A stretch of 64,000 nucleotides of DNA. Source: Sphingobium sp. 66-54. GTDB taxonomy: Bacteria > Pseudomonadota > Alphaproteobacteria > Sphingomonadales > Sphingomonadaceae. The notes under the pieces are model-generated. The model made no database searches and was not told the origin of the DNA. It was given only the letters and a program-made list of their open reading frames with translations. This document shows, in pieces, positions 50,752 to 59,341 of the stretch. Position numbers and translations under genes: made by a program. The DNA is taken from contig MKWI01000009.1 of NCBI GenBank assembly GCA_001899715.1, positions 1 through 64,000 on the forward strand, in the 5' to 3' direction. The first letter of the stretch is position 1, and every line of letters begins with the position of its first letter.

Positions 50752-50786
50752 TTCATATTGACAAACTAGTTCTTGTATAGGAATTA
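50751..50786 (+). promoter_or_regulatory. IclR-module operator/promoter, copy 2
   Basis: Thirty-six bases starting at the last base of the phosphatase stop codon match copy 1 (48214-48249, inverted) at 31 of 36 positions. TTGACA (50758-50763) is a good -35, with GAATTA 17 bases downstream as a weak -10. Direct repeats GTTCAT and GTTCTT flank the -35 region. It should drive the TonB receptor starting at 50826. Confidence 0.7.
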
Positions 50787-50825
50787 GACCTCCAGCCGGA
50801 CGTGAGGTCCGGGAGGAGGAAAACC

Positions 50826-53636
50826 ATGCGCGCGAAGTTTGTCTTGTTCGGAACCGCATCCATTGTCGCATCCGCCCTGGCATGCGCGACGGCAGCGCAG
50901 GCTCAGGATCAGTCCGGGGCGGATCAGGGGGAAGACCGGAGCGATATCGTCGTCACCGGCTCGCGCCTCGCATCGACCAACCTCTCCTCCCCGCAGCCCG
51001 TTGTCGGCATCGGCGCCGAGGAAATCGCCCGTTCCGGCGCGGTGACGGCGGCGGACGTGGTGAACGAGATGCCGCAGCTCGGCAACGCGTTCGGCGCTTC
51101 GAACCAGGATATCAGCGTCGCGAATCGTGGCTTCAACGTCGGCACGGAACTGATTAACCTGCGCGGGCTCGGCGCCCAGCGCACGCTCGTGCTGGTGAAC
51201 GGCCGCCGCCACATCGCATCCGATCCCGGCACCACCGCGGTCGACCTCAACGCGATCCCGTCCGCGCTCATCGACCGGATCGAGATCGTCACTGGCGCCA
51301 ATTCGGCCGTTTATGGCGCGGACGCGGTCTCCGGCGTGGTCAACATCATCCTCAAGGACCGCTATGACGGGATCAAGGCCACGCTGCGCTCCGGCATTTC
51401 CGGCGAGGGTGACGGCTTCGAGCGTGGGGGCAGCCTTCTCCATGGCGGCAGCCTGGGGTCGCTGCGCTACGTCGTCTCGGCCGAATATTTCAAGCGCGAC
51501 CCCATCTTCGGCCATGATCGGGACTGGATCATCGGCGACGGCAGCTCCTCCGCCTACACCATGGGCGCGGGCAGCTCGGCGATCGGCGGCGGACGCTTCT
51601 TCACCACCGGCCCGACCGGCACCTGGACCTACCCGACCGCTGGCGGCGCGCCTGTCGCCTTCGATTCCAGCACACCGCTCTACCAGCGCGTGCTCGATCG
51701 CAACCTGCAAGTGCCGCTGGAGCGCGGCCTTCTCTCCGGCCGGCTCAGCTACGATACCAGTGGCGGCACCGAGCTGTTCCTGGAAGCGAGCTATGCCCGC
51801 ACCAGCGCCGACCTGACGCTGGAGCCATCCTTCTTCCAGTTTGCCGCGAAGCAGGGCGTCAACGCCTATGATCTGGGCCCCATCCCGGCCAACGCCCCCG
51901 GCCTTGCAGCCTTCCTCGCCGCGACCGGCGCAAGCGGCATCAACAATGCGCAGACGCAGAGCCGGCGCCTGAACGAATATGGCGTGCGCACCTCGGAGAT
52001 CGACCGCGATCTCTACCGTGCCGCCGTGGGCGCGCAGGGCGATCTCGGCCGTTTCCGCTGGCAGGCTTATTATCAGTATGGCCGTGTCGACGCCGCCCAG
52101 GAGGACGGCAACTCGATCGACCGCAATAAATTCTACGCGGGACTGAACAACTGCCAGGGTGCCTATGCACTCTCGGGCTGCGTGCCGATCAACATCTTCG
52201 GTCACGACACCATCACCCAGCAGGTGATCGACTGGACGCTGATCCCGGACGTGATTACGCGCATCCGCAGCCAGCAGCATGTCGCCTCGGCCTTCATTTC
52301 GGGCGATCTGCTGACGGTTGCCGGCTCTCCGCTCGGTGCGGTTTTCGGTGTTGAGTATCGCCGGGAGTCGACGCGGGCGAAGGTCCACCCGTCCCTTACG
52401 GACGGCTCGAACGCGACCCGCCAGATCGCGGCGGCAAGCGGCAGCACCAATGTGAAGGAAGCGTTCGGCGAACTGCGTTTGCCGCTTTTTCAGGACACGC
52501 TGGAACTGAACGGCGCCGCGCGTGTGAGCGACTACAGCTCGGTCGGCACGGAAGTGACATGGAACACCAGCGCCACGTTCCGCCCGGCCCCGTTCGTGTC
52601 GTTCCGCGCCTCCTACGGCAAGGCCACGCGCGCGCCCAATGTGGGTGAGCTGTTCAGCTCCATCAACACGGCCACCTCCGTGGTCAACGATCCGTGCGCC
52701 AACGATGTCTCTCCGCAGGACGGCGTGATCGACGCCGGTGCCGCACCGCCAGCAAGCTGCGTGACCCAGCTCGGCGCGGGCTATATCGTCAGCCAGGCGC
52801 CCGGCGGCTCGCCCACCGGCAATCGCACCGGCGGCAATCCCAACCTGCGCTCGGAAACCGGCCGCACCTTCAGCGCGGGGGCCGTGTTCCGCGTGCCGTC
52901 GCTGCTGCGCTTCACCGGCTCGATCGACTATTACGATATCAAGCTGGACGACGTGATCGGCTCGCTCTCCCCGGTCGAGGTGGTGCGCCAGTGCTATGTG
53001 GACCAGTCCGGCCTGCCGGATGCGTTCTGTAGCCTCATCAACCGCAACGCGACGGGCAACCGGAATATCACCACCATCAGCACCCAGCTCTTCAACATTG
53101 CCGACGAGCGCGTGCGCGGTCTGGATGCGCAGGCGCGCTTCTCCTGGCCGCTGGCCATGGGGCGGATGTCGCTGGGCGTCACCTATGCGCATCTGTTCGA
53201 GCGGTCGCGGCGCGAATTCCAGGGCGGGCCGAACAACGACTTCACCGGCCGGTTCGACGCGATCCGCGATCAGGCGAACGCGCAGCTCGAGTTCAGCACG
53301 GACAGCGTCACGCTCTCCTATGGCGCCCGCATTCTCGGTGCCGCGCTCAAGGGAACCAGCGCGGCGAATCTGGCAGCCGTGAGCGACAACCCCGCGCTTC
53401 CCGGCAACAATTCCAACCGGATCCCCGCTTATGTCTATCACGACCTGCAAGCGACGTTCCGGGCCGGGAAGGACTATAGCTTTACGCTGGGCGTCAAGAA
53501 CCTGACCGACAAGCAGCCGCCGCTCATCACCTCTTTCTCGAACTCGGGTCTCTCGGGCAGTGCGAGCGTGACGGCGGGCGGCATCTACGATACGCGCGGT
53601 CGCTTCTTCTATGCGCAGGTGGGCCTGGAGTTCTAG
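50826..53636 (+). CDS. TonB-dependent receptor (IclR module)
   Basis: A 936-residue outer membrane receptor. It has a signal peptide (ending AAQAQ), the TonB box-like DIVVTGSRL, a plug with LIDRIEIVTGANSAVYGADAVSGVVN, and a barrel ending in RGRFFYAQVGLEF with terminal Phe. The ANSAVYGADAVSG plug style is typical of sphingomonad receptors for organic nutrients rather than siderophores. GGGAGGAGG precedes the ATG. It has its own copy of the module operator upstream and a strong terminator downstream, so it is a single-gene unit of the regulon. Confidence 0.92.
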   Translation: MRAKFVLFGTASIVASALACATAAQAQDQSGADQGEDRSDIVVTGSRLASTNLSSPQPVVGIGAEEIARSGAVTAADVVNEMPQLGNAFGASNQDISVANRGFNVGTELINLRGLGAQRTLVLVNGRRHIASDPGTTAVDLNAIPSALIDRIEIVTGANSAVYGADAVSGVVNIILKDRYDGIKATLRSGISGEGDGFERGGSLLHGGSLGSLRYVVSAEYFKRDPIFGHDRDWIIGDGSSSAYTMGAGSSAIGGGRFFTTGPTGTWTYPTAGGAPVAFDSSTPLYQRVLDRNLQVPLERGLLSGRLSYDTSGGTELFLEASYARTSADLTLEPSFFQFAAKQGVNAYDLGPIPANAPGLAAFLAATGASGINNAQTQSRRLNEYGVRTSEIDRDLYRAAVGAQGDLGRFRWQAYYQYGRVDAAQEDGNSIDRNKFYAGLNNCQGAYALSGCVPINIFGHDTITQQVIDWTLIPDVITRIRSQQHVASAFISGDLLTVAGSPLGAVFGVEYRRESTRAKVHPSLTDGSNATRQIAAASGSTNVKEAFGELRLPLFQDTLELNGAARVSDYSSVGTEVTWNTSATFRPAPFVSFRASYGKATRAPNVGELFSSINTATSVVNDPCANDVSPQDGVIDAGAAPPASCVTQLGAGYIVSQAPGGSPTGNRTGGNPNLRSETGRTFSAGAVFRVPSLLRFTGSIDYYDIKLDDVIGSLSPVEVVRQCYVDQSGLPDAFCSLINRNATGNRNITTISTQLFNIADERVRGLDAQARFSWPLAMGRMSLGVTYAHLFERSRREFQGGPNNDFTGRFDAIRDQANAQLEFSTDSVTLSYGARILGAALKGTSAANLAAVSDNPALPGNNSNRIPAYVYHDLQATFRAGKDYSFTLGVKNLTDKQPPLITSFSNSGLSGSASVTAGGIYDTRGRFFYAQVGLEF

Positions 53637-53684
53637 GTCCCAAGCGATGGCGCCCGCGCCCGCTGAGGGCTGGCAACGAACTGG

Positions 53685-53714
53685 AGCGCCGGGCACTTGT
53701 GTTCCCGGCGTTTT
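53685..53714 (+). terminator. Rho-independent terminator after the TonB receptor
   Basis: The stem CGCCGGG (53687-53693) pairs with CCCGGCG (53704-53710) around a 10-base loop and is followed by TTTT. Flanking A-U and G-U pairs extend it by two. It lies 49 bases after the receptor stop. Confidence 0.78.
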
Positions 53715-53832
53715 CCAGAGGATCGCGGGTGTTGATGATGGCTTGGGTGCACCACGAAATGGTCTTCGGACACCGGAGACCTTTCCGGTAACGTCCTGTA
53801 ACGTCCAGCAAGCGGGCTGAAGCCAGCCGTTC

Positions 53833-54918
53833 CTATGAGATGCGATTGGCGAGATGCGCCGCCCGGCGGCGCCGCTTCTTCTCCAGCAGGGCGCGGCTCG
53901 CTTCGTCCAGCACGACGCTGTCCGCCATCGCCGCGCCGCGCTGGCCGATCGGCCGGTCCGGGCCGACGGTCGAATCCACCATGGTCTGCCGTTCGATCTC
54001 GCTGTTCACTTCCGCGCCGAGCAGCACGGCATTGGCCGAGAGAAACAACCACATGAGGAAGATCACCACCGCCGCCAGCGAGCCATAGGTTGCGTTGTAA
54101 TTCGTGAAGTTGGCGACGTAGAAACCGAACCCGAAGGTGATGAGTACCCACAGCAGGGTCGAGAGCACCGAGCCCACCGAGAGCCACCGCCACTTGGCCG
54201 CCCGCCGATCCGGCGCGAAGCGGAAGAAGATGGCGAAGGTGAGGCTGATGAGCGCACCGGCGAAGACCCAGGTGGCGAGCTGCACCAGCAGCGCCGCGCC
54301 GTCGCCGACATAGGGCTTGAGAAAACGGCTCGCATAGGTGAACAGCGAGATGGAGAAGATGCCGATCACCGCGACCAGCACCATGCCGAGCGTGATCGCC
54401 GCTGCCACGAAGGTCTTGCGGAAGATATTCCGCGTCTCATGTTCCTCATAGATGATGTTGAGCGCCGCGATCATCGCGGTGGCGGCACGCATGGCGCCAT
54501 AGAGCGAGACGAGGATGGCGATGCCGAGGCCGATGCCCTGCGCCGACTTGCTGCTGGTGACGATGGCGAGGAGCTGCTCCTCCAGGATCTTCAGCACCTC
54601 GGGCGGCGCGAGGCCGCGCAACAGATCAATGCTGCCCGCCACGGTCTGCGGATCGCCGATCAGCCCATAAAGCAGCACCACCGAGGCGATGAGCGGCACG
54701 AAGGCGAGGAAGGCGAAGAAGGCGACCCCGGCGGCAAGCAGGCTGAGGTTGTGGAAGCCGATCATCACATAGACGCGCCTGGCGATCTGCCACCAGGCGG
54801 CGCGCGGCATGGCGAGAGGCGACGCACCCATGGCGCCGGGCACGGTCTGCGCGGCCTGCTCGATCGCCGCGGGCTCCACCCCGCCCGCGCCGGGAAGGGG
54901 ATCGGCCGGTTCGCTCAT
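53833..54918 (-). CDS. YihY/BrkB family membrane protein
   Basis: A 361-residue integral membrane protein with about six hydrophobic segments. YihY-family blocks are visible: LAAGVAFFAFLAFVPLIASVVLLYGL, LYGAMRAATAMIAALNIIYEEHE and FTNYNATYGSLAAVVIFLMWLFLSANAVLLGAEVNSEIE. Older annotation as ribonuclease BN is not supported for this family, and the function remains unclear. Its ATG overlaps the stop of the small lipoprotein gene, making it the fourth gene of the tamA-tamB-lipoprotein run. The N-terminal 40 residues and the C-terminal tail are polar and cytoplasmic in appearance. Confidence 0.9.
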   Translation of the reverse strand: MSEPADPLPGAGGVEPAAIEQAAQTVPGAMGASPLAMPRAAWWQIARRVYVMIGFHNLSLLAAGVAFFAFLAFVPLIASVVLLYGLIGDPQTVAGSIDLLRGLAPPEVLKILEEQLLAIVTSSKSAQGIGLGIAILVSLYGAMRAATAMIAALNIIYEEHETRNIFRKTFVAAAITLGMVLVAVIGIFSISLFTYASRFLKPYVGDGAALLVQLATWVFAGALISLTFAIFFRFAPDRRAAKWRWLSVGSVLSTLLWVLITFGFGFYVANFTNYNATYGSLAAVVIFLMWLFLSANAVLLGAEVNSEIERQTMVDSTVGPDRPIGQRGAAMADSVVLDEASRALLEKKRRRRAAHLANRIS

Positions 54919-55112
54919 TGCCGGGACACCGGATCGTGCGGTGGCGCGTCGACCGCGTTGGAGACGGCCATGCGGTTGCGCAGCTCGTTCTCGATGTTCA
55001 CCGCCTGCCCTTCCAGCAAGTCCGACTGGGCATTGTAGCGATCATCGAAGCTCGGCTCACCTTTGCAGCCGGCGAGAAGCGCGAGGCATGCCAGGGGAAG
55101 CAGCGCGCGCAT
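54915..55112 (-). CDS. Small lipoprotein between tamB and yihY-like gene
   Basis: A 65-residue ORF. Residues 1-16 form a lipoprotein signal with lipobox LLAGC (Cys16), followed by a short hydrophilic, helical tail (FDDRYNAQSDLLEGQAVNIE). The ATG overlaps the tamB stop by one base (TGATG), with AAGGA upstream, and its own stop overlaps the next ATG. The overlaps and lipobox support a real gene too short for most gene finders. Function is unknown; a TAM- or YihY-associated role is inferred only from linkage. Confidence 0.72.
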   Translation of the reverse strand: MRALLPLACLALLAGCKGEPSFDDRYNAQSDLLEGQAVNIENELRNRMAVSNAVDAPPHDPVSRQ

Positions 55113-58100
55113 CAATAATCCTTCTTGTAGCGGAGATTGACGCTCGATCCCCCGAAGCTGCCGGCCTGGCTCAGCACCGACAGCGCCTTGGACAAGGCCA
55201 CTTCGAGCTGGGTCGCGGTGAAGCCGCGCGCATCGGTGACGATCTCCACATAGACATCGTTGGTGATATATTGACCGACCGACACCGCCGCGCCCCGGCC
55301 GGTCTCGTCGTCTGGGCCGAGCAGCCGCAGCCGGTCGATCCCGCCCGCCGATTGCAGCACGCCGAGCGGATTGAGCCCACCGCCGCCACCGCGCAGGCTG
55401 TTCAGCGACGCGGCGAGTTGCACGGCCTGGATGGTGCTCAGCTCGCCCACCGGCCCACCGAACAGGATGCGTGCCATCAGCTCGTCCTCCGGCAGTGCCG
55501 GCGTGGAGGTGAAGGCGATCTGCGGATTGGTGGCCGAGCCGCTGATGTTGATGGTGATCGTCACATCCTCGATATCGCCCTCGGCAGTGATCGCCACGTC
55601 CGGATCGGTCATCGCGCCGCCGTTGAAGGCAATGCGGCCGGACTTCAGCTCGAAGCTGTGGCCGGCAAAGCCGAGCGTGCCGCGCACGAGCGTCACCGTG
55701 CCGGTGATACGCGGCGCACCGCTGGTGCCGCCGACGTTGAGGTTGGCCGCCCATTCGGATTCGAGGCCCATGCCGCTCACATAGATGCGGTTGTCCGCCT
55801 GCACCGCCACGTTGAGGCGCCAGTCGGAGGGGACGCTCTGCATCGGCTCGGGCGCGCCGCTGATACGCTCGCGACCGAGCGCGGGTTTGCGCCGCACGCC
55901 GGTCAGCGTCGCGACCTGCGTGGCGCCCTGGTAAACGATGCGATAGCGCGTCTCGGGCAGGTCGATCCGGCCGCTGATGGTCGGCGGCTGGCCGGCTCCG
56001 TTGACGATGCGGAGCTGCCCGGTGGCGCGCGCCGCCAGATCCTGCCCGGTGGCGAGCTGGGCATTGTTCATGTCGATGCCGAGCTGCATGGGGAAGCTCT
56101 CGGCGGCGCTCAGCGAGACGAAGCCGCTGGCGCTCACCGTGCCGCTGCCCGCACGGGCGGTCAGCGTATCGACCTGGAGCCGGTCGTTGGTGAAGCGGCC
56201 GTCGATCTTCATGTTGGTCAGCCGCGTGCCATATTGGGCATTCTCGTAAGTGAGGTTGGTCGCGCGCACGACACCGGTCAGGCGCGGCGCGTCGAGCCGG
56301 CCGGAGAAGTCGGCGGCGAGGCCGATCGGCCCCTTGAGGCTCTGATCGGCCAGCGCCGCGAGCGAGAAAAGCACGTCCGCCGGGCCATTGTAGCGCACGC
56401 CGCCGGAGAGCGGCGCGGCCATCAGGCGCGTGGACCAGTCCCCCGCTTCCGAGCCGAGCGGCTCCAGATTGACCTGTAGCCGGCCGATCGCCGCGCCGCG
56501 CCGGCGGATGAGCGCGCGGGCATTGCCGCCCGCGGGCGAGAGACGGCCGATCATGCTCATGTCGACCGGCTCGGACACGGCGGCGAGGCTGGTGCGGGTA
56601 AAGCCGTTAACCTGCAACCGCGCCTGCGCGCTCGGCATGGCCGCATCCGTCGCCTGGGTGAAGTCCAGCGTGCCGTTGGCCATGCCCCCGAGGCCGAGAC
56701 CCGGCGCGAACGGATTGAGCAGCGCCAGATTGATGTCGTTGAGCCGCGCCTGCACCGCCATGCCCGGACCGTAGCGACCGGCGAGATCCAGCGTGCCGGT
56801 GCCGACGGTCAGCGTGGCGGGGCGCAGCGTGTAGCCGCCCTCGCCCGGCACGATCTGCATGGCGCGCTTCGTCGCCACATCGATGCCGTTGAGCCGGCCA
56901 TTGAGCGCGACACGCCACAGCGACGGGTCAAGCGCTGCATTGGCGGCGAGGCGGAAGGGATAGCGGGTGCGCCCTTCAACCAGCGCCTTCGCCTGGCCTG
57001 TGCCGTTGCGGTAATTCACATTGGCGCGGGCGCCGGCGATGGTGAGTTCGCCCATCCGCGCGCCGGCAAGCTGCACGTCGGCGACGACCTGCGGCTGATC
57101 GTAGAGAATGATATCGGCATCGACGATTGCGCGGTCGGTGGTGAAACCCACCCGGCCGGGCAGGTTCACATTGCGGCCCGTCGCCCGCACGAGCGCGCGC
57201 TGCGTACCCGACACGGCGGAGAGATCGACGCGGCCGTTGATCCCCGATCCGCTGGCGAGCAGCGTGCCGGCGAAGGGGCCGGCGTTCGTCTGCGCGATCC
57301 GGCCGGTAAGGCCCACGCCCGAGAAACGCGTGCCCTGACGCACGTCTATGGTGAGCGGCCCGCGATCGGCGATGACGGCGACATCCGCCGCGAACGGCCC
57401 GTAATCGGTGCCGCCCGTCGCCGCGACGAGATAGGTGCCGCCTTGCCCCCGGATGGTCGCCTCCACCTCCGCCATGCCGACGCCCAGCCCCGGCCGCGCC
57501 GCCGCGACGCGGAGCAGCGGCCGGTCCAGCGTGCCGGTCAGGTCGACGCCGAGCGGCCCATATTGCCGGGACTGACCGCGCGCGGTGAAGCGCACCGATC
57601 CATCCGCTCCGTAGCGCCCCTGCCCGCCCGTCAGGCGGAAGGCGGGCGCGGCGACGTCCAGCCGGTCGAGCGTGGCGATGCCGTTGCTGTCATAGCCCAC
57701 ATCCGCGACGATGAGCGCATTGCCGCCCAGAAAGCCTTGCAACCCGTCATTGAGCAACCGGGTCGAGCGGGCCGTCACCCGGCCGCCCAGCTTGAAAGAA
57801 CCATTGTCGCCGGACTTGAGGTCCATGTTGGTCTGGATGTTGAAGATGCCGACGCTCTCGACCTGGTAGCCGTTCACGCGCCCGTTGAGACCGCCCGTAT
57901 AAAGCGCCCTGTTGAGATCGGCGACCACGATGGCGGTGGCGTCGATCCGGTCCGAGCGCAGGTGGATATTGTCGGAGAGCAGCCGGCCATTGGCATAAGC
58001 GAGATCGCCGTCGAGCCGGACATTGGCCAGCAGCGGCGCGATGCTGGCATTAACGCCGGTGATCCGCCGGGCGCTGCCATGGACGGGAATACGCCATTGG

Positions 58101-59341
58101 TCCTTGTCGAGAGCGGCGCTGCCCGAGACCGAAAGGCCCTCAAGCTGCGTGGCGGCAAAAGCGATCCGCCGCGCATCGAGACCATAGGTGAGCGAAGGCG
58201 CGACGAAGCTGCCGTTAAGCACGGCTTGTGCCGTGATGTCGTCGCCGGCCAGATTTTCGGCAATCACACCGGGCTTGAGCAGGCGGAAGCCGAGCTTGAG
58301 ATCGCGCATGCGGCTGGCGCCCAGATCGACCAGCCCATCGGCATCGAAGGTGAAATTGTCGCTGACGAGACCGCCCTTGAGCTGCACACGGCGCTCGGTC
58401 GCGCGGGCGGTCATGTCGATCTGGACCATCGGCTCCAGCATGGCGCGGGCGGGGCCAGCGAGGAACAGGCCCGGCCGGACCGGCCCGCGCAGGGTGAAGA
58501 TGCCGTCGCGCGCGGTCAGCGTGACATCGGCGAGGCGCTCGTTACCCAGCGAGCCGGACAACCGGCCGTTCCACACCCGCCAGTCGCCATTGCCGGTCAG
58601 CGCGAGCCGGGCAGGCTGCGCCACGCCGCTCATGCCGGCGAGCAGACCGTTCGCGGGCGCGTCCACCGTGAGATCAATGTCGAGCCGGTTGCGGTCCGGC
58701 ACGGCATCCAGCACCAGCGCCAGCCGGTCGCCCCCCGCCAGACCCGGCGCCGATATCGCCCGGCCCTGCGCGCGCAGCTGCGCCCGCGCGTCGGCGATAT
58801 GAACCGTGCCCGAGAGGCCGACCAGATGCCGCTGGCCGGTGAGCGCAGGATCAATCTGCAGGCGGCCGATCTCCAGCCGGCCCACGTCAATATCGAGATC
58901 CGGCAGCAGCGGCTCGTCGCTGGGCGGCGTCTCCTTGAACTGCGGCGCGCGATAGACACGTGCCGAGGGGATCACCAGCGAACGGATATCCACATGGCTG
59001 CGCAAATAGGCGAAGGGTCGCCAGTCCATCCGCACGTCCGGCGCGGCGAGGAACACGCCCTTGGGATCGCGGATGGTGATGTCGCGCACGCGCATCGCGC
59101 CGAAGAGAGAGCCATCAATGCGGCCGACGCCGATCTTCATGCCGTTCTCGAAGCTCAGCGCCTCGATCTGCCGCGCGACAAAGGCCCGGCCGCTGTTCGT
59201 GCCGAGCCAGAGATAGACGCCCGCGACCGCAACGAGCAGCAGAACCACCAGCCCGAGCAGCCCGAGCAGGATGCGCCGGCCCCAATGCGGGGACCGCGTC
59301 TCCATCCCCTCCGGCGGGGCGGTATCGTCCGGCGGCGCCAT
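55112..59341 (-). CDS. tamB: TamB-type translocation and assembly module protein
   Basis: A 1409-residue protein with one N-terminal membrane anchor (ILLGLLGLVVLLLVAVAGVYL, about residues 20-40), then a very long repetitive beta-rich region. The C-terminal DUF490/TamB domain contains DVAITAEGDIEDVTITINISG and PALPEDELMARILFGGPVGELS. The start at 59341 forms an ATGA overlap with tamA. TamB bridges inner and outer membranes. It works with TamA in outer-membrane protein assembly and, in the AsmA-like family view, in phospholipid transport. Its length is within the normal range. Confidence 0.93.
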   Translation of the reverse strand: MAPPDDTAPPEGMETRSPHWGRRILLGLLGLVVLLLVAVAGVYLWLGTNSGRAFVARQIEALSFENGMKIGVGRIDGSLFGAMRVRDITIRDPKGVFLAAPDVRMDWRPFAYLRSHVDIRSLVIPSARVYRAPQFKETPPSDEPLLPDLDIDVGRLEIGRLQIDPALTGQRHLVGLSGTVHIADARAQLRAQGRAISAPGLAGGDRLALVLDAVPDRNRLDIDLTVDAPANGLLAGMSGVAQPARLALTGNGDWRVWNGRLSGSLGNERLADVTLTARDGIFTLRGPVRPGLFLAGPARAMLEPMVQIDMTARATERRVQLKGGLVSDNFTFDADGLVDLGASRMRDLKLGFRLLKPGVIAENLAGDDITAQAVLNGSFVAPSLTYGLDARRIAFAATQLEGLSVSGSAALDKDQWRIPVHGSARRITGVNASIAPLLANVRLDGDLAYANGRLLSDNIHLRSDRIDATAIVVADLNRALYTGGLNGRVNGYQVESVGIFNIQTNMDLKSGDNGSFKLGGRVTARSTRLLNDGLQGFLGGNALIVADVGYDSNGIATLDRLDVAAPAFRLTGGQGRYGADGSVRFTARGQSRQYGPLGVDLTGTLDRPLLRVAAARPGLGVGMAEVEATIRGQGGTYLVAATGGTDYGPFAADVAVIADRGPLTIDVRQGTRFSGVGLTGRIAQTNAGPFAGTLLASGSGINGRVDLSAVSGTQRALVRATGRNVNLPGRVGFTTDRAIVDADIILYDQPQVVADVQLAGARMGELTIAGARANVNYRNGTGQAKALVEGRTRYPFRLAANAALDPSLWRVALNGRLNGIDVATKRAMQIVPGEGGYTLRPATLTVGTGTLDLAGRYGPGMAVQARLNDINLALLNPFAPGLGLGGMANGTLDFTQATDAAMPSAQARLQVNGFTRTSLAAVSEPVDMSMIGRLSPAGGNARALIRRRGAAIGRLQVNLEPLGSEAGDWSTRLMAAPLSGGVRYNGPADVLFSLAALADQSLKGPIGLAADFSGRLDAPRLTGVVRATNLTYENAQYGTRLTNMKIDGRFTNDRLQVDTLTARAGSGTVSASGFVSLSAAESFPMQLGIDMNNAQLATGQDLAARATGQLRIVNGAGQPPTISGRIDLPETRYRIVYQGATQVATLTGVRRKPALGRERISGAPEPMQSVPSDWRLNVAVQADNRIYVSGMGLESEWAANLNVGGTSGAPRITGTVTLVRGTLGFAGHSFELKSGRIAFNGGAMTDPDVAITAEGDIEDVTITINISGSATNPQIAFTSTPALPEDELMARILFGGPVGELSTIQAVQLAASLNSLRGGGGGLNPLGVLQSAGGIDRLRLLGPDDETGRGAAVSVGQYITNDVYVEIVTDARGFTATQLEVALSKALSVLSQAGSFGGSSVNLRYKKDY

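Noticed and set aside
50784..53696. A 970-codon open frame antisense to the TonB receptor
   Set aside because: It mirrors the receptor gene in a GC-rich genome where antisense frames stay open. It has no recognisable domains, and its content is Arg/His/Gly-biased.
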